From: Plectrocnemia conspersa
Lineage: Eukaryota > Arthropoda > Insecta > Trichoptera > Polycentropodidae
Length of the DNA: 64,000 nucleotides
Assembly: GCA_009617715.1 (NCBI GenBank)
Contig: VTFK01000008.1
Location: 496,001 to 560,000 of the forward strand
Direction: 5' to 3'
In this document: piece after piece, positions 31,701-41,849 of the stretch
Numbering within the stretch: position 1 is the first letter of the stretch
Layout of the letters: the number at the start of each line of letters is the position of its first letter
Program-made: the position numbers and the translations under genes
The notes under the pieces: model-generated
Told to the model about the DNA's origin: nothing
The model's input: only the letters and a program-made list of their open reading frames with translations
The model's database searches: none

Positions 31701-34700
31701 AAATATACTTATACAGTTCGTTCATTATGTGCATTATACCGAAGAACAACAAAAAAAGCGTTTTTATTTCACACATATGATGATTCACATTGAAATTTTC
31801 AATAGACACTTCTTGTATATAATATTTGGTTTGTATCAAAATAACAACTATATGTATATATATTTCGTTCTACGTTAATTATTTGATATATACGTGTCAT
31901 CGATCAGATCGTCGAACATTTATAATCAAGGCTTTCAAAATTAAACCTACGTAAAAAATATTCTGGATAAATATGTATACAATTACACGTAAACCCAAAA
32001 TAAAAGCAAAAACTATATAAATATATATAATATATACTTTTTTAAATATATAATAAATAAATAAATACTGGCACTCTCTATAAATATACAGAGTCAGAGC
32101 CGTAATGTTAATCAATTCAAACGATACATAACTTTTAATATGTATTATTATTAATATATTAAACGCACTACCCCAAAACGCTGACGCTCTCGTTCCGACG
32201 ACGTGGTTAAAATTAAAAAGCTTTATAAAGCAAACGCATTTTTTGTCGTAAGCAACCATTCGAGAAACGTAGTCATAGGAATATATATTTATATTATTAT
32301 ATATATATATATATGTATATAGTAAACCGTGCGTCTTGAGTGCGACACGTCGTCGTTTTGGGGGGAGGCAACGTAAAATAAATAAAAACGGTTCAATCAT
32401 CATCATCGCAGAATGATGAGCGGGTATGACGGTTGTCAATATAAACGCATACCTTCTTCCAAATTGACGAGAAGTGGATCGACGGAGCGCCTGTTGTGTG
32501 GAGCGGTGAGGACGGCGGGTGCTACGCCCACCATTTTCGAGGGATCCATAACTACTGTGAAATAATAAAGCAATAAATTAAAAAATATTTAAGCTTAAGT
32601 AAAATCAAAACAATTTGATATTACTTATAACGTAATCCAATTTCAAACAATCTACAATACTCATATTAACCTATGAAGCATATGGTTTGGTTACATTTTT
32701 TAAGAATGCGTCCACATGATGTTTAAATAATACACTTATAGACAAGAACGTATTAACTAACATTTTAATTGAAAACAATTTTTATTATCCACCAGACAAA
32801 TTTCGAGTGTTATTTCAAATGCTACTGCTTGGTAATGGCTAGAAAATTTAAAACCAGCAAATGCTAATTACACTTTCATGTGTGAGCCACATGTATAATT
32901 TACAGCGAGAATGTATATAAATAAATATATACATTCTTGCTGACAATTCAGTCATCTGGCAAAAAAAATATCATTTTCACAATCAAGCTTCATATACATT
33001 TCTTGCCTTAGGGTCTTTATACATCACCCATAGTTTGTAATAAAATATAACTGCACATTTATTAGTCAGCAAAATATATCAATAATATGTGCATCTGTTG
33101 TACTTAAGCTTACGATTAAATATTTTACAGGTCACTGAAAATTCGTGTTATTGAATGACTGGCCACTATTTTTTTGTGATGGATGCAAAAGAATCCATTA
33201 AATATGAATTTATATATTAAATAAATGTTTTCAATTTAGTTTTTTAATAAAAAAAATGGGAATCATTATCATTATGTTTATTGTTATCAAACAATACAGA
33301 CATGTGTTTTTTTGGAATCAAACAAATAAAAAATTGTTACAAAATAGTCCATAATTGTTAGAGGCTAGTTATTAATATAAGTTGATGACATCAGAATATA
33401 TGTAAAATTCTCTAATCATCTCTCTCGATTTTGAATGATGCATAAGCACTTCAGTTTCACAAATTACGCATATAATCATAATCGGCTCTTAACGATAGTT
33501 ATACAAACATTAGCTAACATTAACGTCAATTTTTTATCCGTTTTATTGCTAAAAGAAACATCACTAAAATGACCATCTAAAATCCTCTAAAAATTAATAA
33601 AAATTATTGTTTGATTGTTCTTACATATTGTTTCCTCGATTATGATTTAAAATAATTATTATTAATTTTAGATTAGTATTTGCAGTTTTAATTATCTATC
33701 AATTTGTCTTTTATAATGTATGAAGTAAAAATATGAATCTACGTGGCGTTCAACATGTTAGTAGTAAGAAAACATAAAATTCTATTCTAGCAACTGTAAT
33801 ATCTAATTGTGGAGTGTTTCAAAATTAGTTCTAAATTAATATTATTTAAATTGGAATCAATAAGAAAATACAATAAATGTATCTGTTTTGACACAATTGA
33901 TAAACTACACACGATTTATGTTGAAATATTGAGTTCTTTACAATATTTCATAGAAATGGAGAAGAAACTTTTGATATTTTTATTTGTACAGTAGAACCCC
34001 CAATAACACGGTAAATTGGGAACGTGTAGTTGGGGGACTAAAAAATACTCAATACATTCATACGAATCAAGCGCGTGTGATGAGATATCCTCCCTTTGGC
34101 TCGCTCACACATAAAGTAACGGGCACCAAAATATCACGCTTGCAATTTACCGTGTTATTGGGGGGTCTACAGATATTTATTTTTGCTTACATATTGTGAT
34201 TTTTATTTATATTATATAATTTCACTGTATTGGTAATAAAGCACGAAAAAATAAATATATGTGTATCAGGCGCAAGGCGCATGCCCATATCTCTCACTCA
34301 CTCTCGTTACTTAATACGCGAACGAGCGAGAGGGACCATATCTCACGGCCCGCGCCTGATGTATTTATATATATACTGCAGTATTCAATTTAGCTTTGTA
34401 ACAATTGTACTGTATGAGAATATTTTTATTATTATGTAACATATTTTTATTTACATTTTATAATTATTTATATACTTTGTAAATACATTTAATCCTCATT
34501 GTATTTATTAAACATTAAATTCTATATTCTTTTAACAACCAATTTCAATAATAATAAAATCTAAACCAATGTTTTGGATTTTCTAAAACTGCTTTTATTA
34601 TAATGAATTTAACCGCATCTCCAAAAATCAACAGTAAGAGTTTAAAAGACAACGGAGAGCATATTTTTTCCAACAAAATAATCATTCAAATATTTTTATA

Positions 34701-35740
34701 AATTATTGAAATTTTGTCAATTAGTTTTAATGAATCGTGAATTACTCGACTCCCTTTAAATTAAAAAAAATCATTTAGTAGTAAAAGAGTTGATGTAACA
34801 TTACAGTAAAAAAACACAAAAGTGAGGAACAGTAGATGCTGAAGGAAAAGGTATTCAGAATAATAAACTTTAAAATCCATTATGATAGAACAATAGTTCA
34901 AATAGTTTAATTGTAGCAATCTCGAAAGATAATTAACAATTAAAAAGAAACCACTCACGGCATTGCTCAAGTTTTTTCAAGTTTATTTGTAGTACGAATT
35001 TAAGCATTACAAAATGAGATAACCTTTTGAATATCTCAATATATCAAAAAGCAGAAATAATATATTCAATTTTCATCAAATCAATATTAAATCATACCAT
35101 GTCTTCGAGAAGGCTGTTGGAACGCAGGATGAGCCATAGTTGCAGCAGCCATATTATGCATTGTAATGATATTTCCTTGTTCCTGATTGATAGATGGCAT
35201 CGGTGGACCAATCTGAAATTATCATTTGTGGTTAATTACATAATACATTACCATATAATCAAAATAAAAAATACTTACTTGAGTAGAGGTTGGTTCTTGA
35301 ATAGAACTTCCACCTGGGGCACTTTTATGTTGAAACGGACAATGTTTCTTTAGACAGCCGCCAGGTTGCGTTTCCCAATAACAAGGAATTTGCTTACGAT
35401 TTTTCTGCAAAATACACGATTCAGTGATTAGATTGAAAATTAATTTATATTTTTAAGATTTAATAAACGATGCTCACTCTCAACTCCATATGTCTAAATT
35501 TGCACTGCTGATCAACACAGTTACCTTGTTGCCAGTGATAGCACATAGTTTCGCATCCTAGAGCTAAGGGCTCGTGACGAAACTGACATGTATCGCCCTG
35601 AAAACGTTCAAAATAAGAATTATTCTCACGGGGATCGGCATGGATAGAATGTGTGCGACCATAGGACGTACAAAACCTACCTTGGTGCATGTCGAATAAT
35701 AATAAAAATAACAGTCGCTTATTTTCTTGTTTACTTCCAT
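28138..35740 (-). CDS. ZC3H11A: ZC3H11A-like CCCH zinc-finger protein, complete coding sequence
   Basis: Six minus-strand exons (35681-35740, 35478-35597, 35279-35404, 35098-35212, 32453-32554, 28138-28787) join in frame into 390 codons. Residues 1-90 hold three CCCH fingers: CX7CX5CX3H (10-28), CX7CX4CX3H (39-56) and CX8CX4CX3H (68-86). Phrases such as STCTKGDTCQFRH, CKFRHMELRKN and IPCYWETQPGGC align with human ZC3H11A, which works with the TREX mRNA-export complex in the nucleus. The C-terminal half has the family's repeated E-E/Q-I/L-R type helices: IKSVEQLRLEKIQEE (about 193) and ILTLDEIRATKRRK (about 268), and an acidic end DDLFEDDILKI. At 390 residues it is much shorter than the vertebrate protein (about 800). 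The start ATG opens directly into finger 1, as in the vertebrate proteins. Family identity is clear; the mRNA-export role is inferred from the family. Confidence 0.93.
28788..32452 (-). other. Intron 5 of the ZC3H11A-like gene
   Basis: 3.7 kb of AT-rich intron. It contains (TA)n tracts near 30716-30735 and 32295-32320 and scattered GTAC/GTATAC-rich DNA near 31490-31550. A 180-codon minus ORF at 31897-32439 is Tyr/Ile-rich noise from AT repeats. I see no further gene. Confidence 0.7.
32453..32554 (-). CDS. ZC3H11A: ZC3H11A-like coding exon 5
   Basis: Acceptor ATTTCACAG, donor GAAGAAG|GTATGC. It encodes VMDPSKMVGVAPAVLTAPHN, RRSVDPLLVNLEE and the first base of a Glu codon. The exon stands out by GC content from the surrounding introns. 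Codon phases on both sides fit exactly. Confidence 0.88.
33988..34172. mobile_element. Tc1/mariner-class (pogo/Tigger-like) MITE
   Basis: About 185 bp with 30-bp terminal inverted repeats (33988-34017 and 34143-34172), 28 of 30 identical, starting CAGTAGAACCCCCAATAACA. A TA dinucleotide precedes the left end. On the right the expected CTG-TA is changed to CAG-ATA. There is no coding capacity. The CAGT start and TA target fit pogo-type elements. Confidence 0.75.
34257..34368. repeat. Short inverted-repeat element
   Basis: ATCAGGCGC at 34265-34273 and GCGCCTGAT at 34352-34360 form perfect 9-bp arms, and the flanking TATGTGTA / TGTATTTATA extends them imperfectly. Inside, CTCTCACTCACTCTCGT faces ACGAGCGAGAGGG, a second pair. 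It could be a small MITE or a strong hairpin. Confidence 0.5.
35098..35212 (-). CDS. ZC3H11A: ZC3H11A-like coding exon 4
   Basis: Acceptor AATTTCAG, donor CATG|GTATGA. It encodes IGPPMPSINQEQGNIITMHN, MAAATMAHPAFQQPSRRH and the first base of a Val codon. No domain; a Met/Ala/Gln-rich linker. It is supported by splice signals and by frame agreement with both neighbours. Confidence 0.85.
35279..35404 (-). CDS. ZC3H11A: ZC3H11A-like coding exon 3: finger 3
   Basis: A 126-bp, phase-0 exon between ATTTTGCAG and CAA|GTAAGT. It encodes KNRKQIPCYWETQPGGCLKK, HCPFQHKSAPGG and a Ser/Thr-rich end. Ligands are C68, C77, C82 and H86. Confidence 0.95.
35478..35597 (-). CDS. ZC3H11A: ZC3H11A-like coding exon 2: fingers 1 and 2
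   Basis: A 120-bp, phase-0 exon between GTTTTCAG and AGA|GTGAGC. It encodes GDTCQFRHEP through MCYHWQQGNCVDQQCKFRHM and ELR. Ligands are C24, H28, C39, C47, C52 and H56 of the joined protein. Confidence 0.95.
35681..35740 (-). CDS. ZC3H11A: ZC3H11A-like coding exon 1 (start codon)
   Basis: Encodes MEVNKKISDCYFYYYSTCTK, the first half of finger 1. The donor is AAG|GTAGGT. Upstream on the minus strand, CTTTTTCAG at 35768-35766 is a good acceptor, so this exon probably begins at 35765 with 25 bp of 5' UTR and an upstream non-coding exon exists. Confidence 0.92.
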
Positions 35741-37409
35741 CTTCGTTTATTTAATAGAGTAGTTACTGAAAAAGAAAATAACACATTATTAGCATAAGAT
35801 TTCAATAATGTAACACCTGTATTATTAATTTTCATTATATGTACACATCTGTTTTGTGTGACTGTTTTAGCTATACATACGAAATGTTAGGAATATTATG
35901 AATTGAAGAATTCAAATTAAATGGACTAATACAGACATAAACTATGCGATAATTTGAGTTATAGTAATTAGAATTAAAGCAATTGAAAGCGAATTAGCAA
36001 ACATCCTTTTCAATTATCTTAAAATGGTTTAATTATAAATATATGTATATAACATGATTTTAACGATTTTTTTAAATGTAAAATAGAAATATATTTTATT
36101 TTTTTTTAATATTTTTTCTGTGATAGTTTTTGAGGAAATGTCACATGTGAAAGTGTAGAAAAAACCGCCAAATTGGAGTACCATTCCCAATTATATGATT
36201 TTGAAGGATTAAATGTATAGTAGATGGTGTAATTAGTTAAATAGACATGATGATTTTACGATAAAAATATCAGCACGTCAAATGAATGGGCAATTAGAAA
36301 TGAGCCAAAAATACCAGAGGAATGTCAGGAGCCAATCGCTTTATTTATATTGTTTTTTTTTACTTACTACACAGATTATTTTTGAAACCACTGATAATAA
36401 AAAAATACTGATGCGGCCTCGATTATCTAGCAACTCTCATTTGTAAAGATGTATTTTTATCACAACACTGATTCAAAGTTTAAAACAACATAAAGGGCCT
36501 ATTGAAATAGATACAATATATGTAAACACAAAAATCTTTGAAAGAGGTCAGAGATTCCACAATAAATAGTTGCTTAAAATTTGTAAAAATAATGTAATTA
36601 GATGTTCAACTGAATTTTAAAATTGATGTGGCAGATAATGAAAATTTAATTGAAACTTATGACTTTTTTAATTATTAGATTTTGATGAAAATAGTAATAT
36701 ACAACGTAAGTAGAGGAATGAAACGAAAACTTACATGCAATAAAACTTGAAAATATGAAAGGAAGAACGTGGCTGTCTAGTTAAAGTTGACTATTTTTTT
36801 TTTAAATCACTGTCGAAATAAAATATATAACTGTGTTTTACTCCTACAAATATGTAAAGGTATGCAAATCGATTATAAAATATGCATATCCAATTTTTTT
36901 ATTTGATATATTATAAACAGTTATTTAAAATCGTATTTCAGTCTTGAGAGTCCAATGGCCTGACACCAATGAAGGGTGGACAAACAATAAGCAATTTTGT
37001 AATCCTTATCATGAAAAATCTGGGAATTTTACCTAGATTTTTTTAGACCAATTATCATATCTTGACCCTTTTACCTGCGACAGGTAAAAACCGTTACTTC
37101 ACAAAAAAATACTGTTGAAACATTCTTTTGATAAGGACACAGACCTGTGCTTTTTTTTACACATTGCCATTTTGCTTGTATAAACATTGTCTATAGTGAT
37201 TTTTAATCTGAATTTCAAGCAAATATATTTATTTTGTAAATTTAATAATACTTCTTGAAATATAATCAATTGCGGGAATAAAGATGATATAAAATAGAAA
37301 TACATATTTAATCAGGTGTCAAGTATTTTTTTCAGAAGTAAATTTATTTTTTCCCAACTTCAATACAAAAAGGCTCAGCAACTAAAAGGTATATTAAATT
37401 TGTATAGAC

Positions 37410-38194
37410 CAGTGGTCACCAACTTTTTTGAGAAAAGGGCTGGATTGATTTTTTAAAAACATAGGGGGACGGATGAAAAATATTTTTTTATTCCGATGAG
37501 AATTCATAGGAAATTAGACACATGCATTTGTATTTGTTTTTCACAAAAAAATAACGAATTGACCATCACCCATTAAATACGCGACACTCGGCGTCTAGTT
37601 TCCTTTTCTTTGAAATCATTATATTGGGGCACTATAATTTAATAAATTTTAATCGAAATTTTTAAAACAAAATTTGCATATTGTTTTATAAAAATTGTGG
37701 AAGTTACTATCATAACCTACCTCAAATAGGGAAATCACCGCTAAACACTATTACTATTCCCTTCACGGTATCACAATAATCAAGCGATGTGTACACTGCA
37801 AGCTTTCAAATGCAACTAAATATTTTCGATTCGGTCTGTTTTGCCCGAACTACCCTTTTTTATCTTGCCTGCACTATGTTCTTAGAATTTCAATAAATGA
37901 AAGTGTCTGGGGGAATTTTCAAGTAAAGGAACATTTGGTCGCCTTCAACACCGAATTCTCGGAAAACACTGGTTATCTCAAATATCCAACTTTTTTTATT
38001 TTGGGTCCACTACCTACTACCTAATCAAATTTCGATTGATGAATTGAAATATAACTGCCGTGAATTCACACCAAATAACAAAATTCTATAAAATTAATAT
38101 ATCCCATATGAATTATTTATACGCAGAAATCGGGAATTTTTGAAGGGCCGGGTGAAAATCTTTGGCGGGCCAGCCTGTATGTTGGTGACCACTG
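37410..38194. mobile_element. Non-autonomous hAT element with 8-bp target-site duplication
   Basis: The ends are CAGTGGTCACCAAC and GTTGGTGACCACTG, perfect 14-bp inverted repeats. GTATAGAC precedes the left end and ATATAGAC follows the right, a 7-of-8 match to an 8-bp duplication. The CAGTGGT...CCAAC terminus and 8-bp duplication are typical of the hAT superfamily. The interior has no long ORF, so the element depends on a transposase elsewhere. Confidence 0.88.
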
Positions 38195-38759
38195 ATATAG
38201 ACTATTGGAAGCGATTAATTACTATTGTATTTTTGAATATATTTAATTACGAGCAAAATATAATATCAGCACGTTGAAAGAATAGCAGGATATTTATAAT
38301 GTTTTTATTAACTATACTGATTTTTAAAATATAGCATTAGCTAGAAATCAAATTACTAATTTCTAACAACAAAATTAACATTGTGGCTTGGATTATTTAG
38401 CAAATAATTTATTGTCAAGATATCATTTTAGAGGAATAATTAAACATACGCTCTCTAGAATTATGGATGTTTCATTTAAAAATAATCAACTTCCACAGAA
38501 AGAATCAAAAACAATACGTTTCAAATCGACGTTTCATATTTTAAATTGATTCCTAATTTTGTTTCGATTGTTCCTGCTGTCGAAAACACCTGCTCAGTAT
38601 CAGTTGATATTGACTTTATTGTTAGGAGTGTTTTAAACAGTTCGTCCATTGTTTCTGATATTTTTTGGAAATTATCCAAATATCATAGATTGATGATATT
38701 TGTTGTTGTATAGGTCAGTGACTAATATGGACCCTAAAGTTATTAAATTTCTATTGTGT

Positions 38760-38990
38760 CTAGATCAGAATTAGTGATTATTACATAATTATAATTCTGG
38801 TCGATCATTACCGATTAGGTTTTTCTAGATTTTATTAATCGCACGGATGAATAACTAAATTTAAATTGAGATCAGACATACATAATGACAACTATTGTTT
38901 GTAAGTTTTGATAATAGTCTGGTGTCTCACTATTTACAATGTGTTGTAACACATTGGGTTAATGTTGCCAAGGAAGATCAATAATAAATA
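38760..38990 (+). repeat. Repeat family C, copy 3
   Basis: AGTCTGGTGTCTCACTATTT and TGTTGTAACACATTGGGTTA also occur reverse-complemented near 50750-50830 in the MTMR intron. No ORF; class unknown. Confidence 0.55.
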
Positions 38991-39364
38991 AATAGATTCT
39001 TGCCTCTGAATCACAACAGAAAAACCACTAATCTCATTTATGTAATGCCACAGAAAATGAACTAAGTCGCTTAAAAATAAACACATAGAAATTCTACAGT
39101 TAAAAACTTGAAATATCAGAGCTGACACGGATCAAAGTAAGTTAGCCGATGCTTTTTCTGTATCATACGAACTCACTAAAAATTTGAAATACTACACGTA
39201 GTAAATAGATCGATAAGAAAAATAGAAGCATCGTAGTAGTAGATAAAGATTTATTTCTTTAAATAAGCTCACGGGAAATTTCAAATGGCAATAAAAACTT
39301 TAAAATAAAAAAGTCCTTGAATTGACAGATTAGATAACACGCTGATTAAACACCTTCCTGGAAT

Positions 39365-40340
39365 TTGCATTCATTACTTAACAAACATATTTTATGCCTG
39401 CCTTTCTTTTGGGTATTTCCCAACAATTTGGGCTTCTAAAATTCATCTGATAAAAATTCCAATAATTTCGATTAGTTATCGTCCCATCAGTTTTTTACAG
39501 TCATTTAGTAAAATACTTGAAAAAATAATCCTTATGCGGTTAAAATAATCTTTGAGGAATAAAATTATTAACAAACAGTTTGGTTTCTGCAAAAATCACT
39601 CGACAGCACGTCAACTTAACAGTTTAACGGAACACATATGCGCTAATTTTAATACGAAAAAGAGTATGGGTCTTTTAATGTTAGAGAAAGAAAAAGCCTT
39701 CGACAGTATGGCACGATGATTTGATTGAAATAATTATATAAATACAAAATCTGCTTCGCTGATACCTAAGAAGTAGAAGCCATGTTGTTTCAGTAAATAA
39801 TGAATACTCGATCCAGCGTAAAACTCCAGCTAAAGTTCCTCAGGGAAGTTTGGTCGGGCTAATTCTCTTAATCTTGTATATGAACGATATCCCAATAATA
39901 ATAAATTAATCGCGAATACATCTTAAATAAATATTTTATGAGGTGGAAAATTAAAATCAGCCAAATTAAAACAGAAGCAATTATTTTCACAAAGCGTAGA
40001 TAAAACTCTGCAACCACCTCTTCTAAATGAAGATGGCAGAAAAGCGTAAATTTAATAAACATATTTTTGAACTTCGTTTTAAAGGGCTTGCTGCCATTCT
40101 GCCCTTAGACCAATATTAATACAATAGAAATAGCACACTGACTATAAAAAATAAAATTTTAATTTATAAACAATTAATTAGACCCATTTTAACATACGCC
40201 AGTTATTTTTTCTAAATTCGTTAAAAATAAAGCTATATTTTAAAAATAAAAATATATTATTGATCAAATTAAATATATATGTACAACTTTCAAGAAATAC
40301 AATCACAAGACGAATTAAAAAATCAAGTGAAGATATATGT
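39365..40340 (+). pseudogene. Degenerate jockey-like non-LTR retrotransposon, reverse-transcriptase region
   Basis: Broken reading frames contain RT motifs in the right order: YRPISFLQSFSKILEKIILM, then INKQFGFCKNHSTARQLNSL, FNTKKSMGLLMLEKEKAFDS (the position of the first catalytic Asp), VPQGSLVGLILLILYMNDIP and IYKQLIRPILTYAS. The YADD box is not recognisable. Stops and frameshifts lie between the pieces. This is an old, dead LINE copy. Confidence 0.8.
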
Positions 40341-41349
40341 TAACTAAGAGGACATAAATAATAAATAAATGAATACACTGATGATCATGGATACTGTACG
40401 ATTAATGCTATTTAAGGATTATTCAGTAAAAAAAAGAACTCCTTAAAGTAAGACGCACGAAAAAACAAGAGTTTTTGATACGATAGACAATGGTCCATGT
40501 ATGACCGGTCACAATAATGATTTTATATAGAAAATTTGAATGAGCATATCGACCAATGTTTACGATTATTGCTTTTATCATATAATCCCAACTTTAAAAA
40601 TATTGACAAATCTGGACAGACCAATGATCTCTGATTATATTTTTATCAAGTAAAATGTTAAATAAGCATTCTTTATTTATGAACTTATAATTGCATATTT
40701 GTAGATTGTGATGATTTTTTTAGAGAGAAATAGATCGCCACTATTAAAAGGTTGGGCCAGCCCTACTTAAGACAACATATCAATGGTTCCAGTTCTTGAA
40801 TGAAAGGTATTCTATATTATTCTAAGTTTTTTTAATTTGTTCCCTTAAATTAAAACCACAAACGTTTTATTGTTTATCAAATTGTAGCTAATAACATATT
40901 GTAAACATGAAAATAGTTATAAACCATAAAAAATGTAATGCTGTATAATGTGCTTAAGAATTAATAATTATAGCTCGGTAATAACATAAAGAACTAACAA
41001 TCTTTGTTGATAAACCCGAGTCGATGCTCCGTTTTCACTTAGTTTGAGTAAATAAACTTCCAGAATACTGTCGAATAGTAGTTTATTAAAATAAGTAATA
41101 CCACAGTTGACACAACCCACCCCACGGTCTTGGCAAACGAAAGTGACACTTTCTACCTTAAACATCCCATTACACCACTTTCGATTACATTACATAATAA
41201 GAAAAACAATATTCCTTATCTACATTGTTATCACACAAGGCTACTTTCGTTACATTTCGCAACAGTTGAAATGTAGCAATAAGTATAGCGAACGGAAGAT
41301 ATTTTGCGGATACAAAGGGTTTATTAATTAAATTAACACCTTGCGAAAC

Positions 41350-41830
41350 GATGTCGAAAGCTCAGATCGAAAATGTAGACATAACCTCAAAGCGGGGAGA
41401 CGGGGGCGCGACTGTAACGGCCTTGGTAATTTTGTTCCGGTCAGGTACGAGTAAAAGTGAATTGCAATGCGTTAATTAACCTAAAACGAATCAGACGATT
41501 CGGTTTGACGTTTGTTGTTGACGAGTCGATAAAATGCGCGAAAGCGACTGCCTGTCGCGACTGACGCTCCTCTACTTCTGACGTGACATGTAGCGGAAAC
41601 GAGAGACGTCGGCTTTATAGGTTAAATTTATGTCGAAAATACGAACGAGTCGGCGCCGAGGGTTCGGAATCAGCGTGGAAGACTCACCTAATTGGTTTGG
41701 GGCGCGGGCCGGAGGCGAAGAACCCTCCCGCAGTGACGACCGCCCGGGAGCGACAAGGCAGAGCAGACAGCTGGTCTTAACGCTGCGCTTAGTGACCATG
41801 ACCCATTTTTATAAAGACACGTGTCTGACG
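41350..41830 (-). promoter_or_regulatory. GC-rich block: candidate promoter and non-coding exon 1 of the ZC3H11A-like gene
   Basis: A CpG-containing island in AT-rich DNA. On the minus strand CAATTAG|GTGAGT (donor GT at 41686-41687) is an ideal splice donor. It would end a non-coding exon of about 100 bp starting near 41790. Upstream of that, TATAAAAA lies on the minus strand at 41806-41813, and a CACGTG E-box at 41818-41823. It is the only such island between the ZC3H11A-like start and the MTMR stop. Promoter identity is inferred. Confidence 0.45.
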
Positions 41831-41849
41831 TGTGTTGTTTTAATTCCAT

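Larger units (their letters stand above)
32555..35097 (-). other. Intron 4 of the ZC3H11A-like gene
   Basis: 2.5 kb of AT-rich intron hosting two small inverted-repeat elements, at 33988-34172 and 34257-34368, described separately. The rest shows nothing beyond AT-rich sequence. Confidence 0.7.
35769..41681 (-). other. Probable 5' UTR intron of the ZC3H11A-like gene, with transposon remains
   Basis: If the donor at 41682-41687 pairs with the acceptor at 35766-35768, this 5.9-kb stretch is one intron. It holds a 785-bp hAT element (37410-38194), a degraded LINE reverse-transcriptase region (about 39365-40340), one copy of a repeat near 38938-38990, and a perfect hairpin TTTTACCTG-CGA-CAGGTAAAA at 37069-37089. 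No host coding exon was recognised. Confidence 0.45.

Noticed and set aside
31897..32439. 180-codon minus-strand ORF
   Set aside because: Tyr/Ile-rich translation of AT microsatellites inside an intron; the real exon (32453-32554) uses its own splice sites just beside it.
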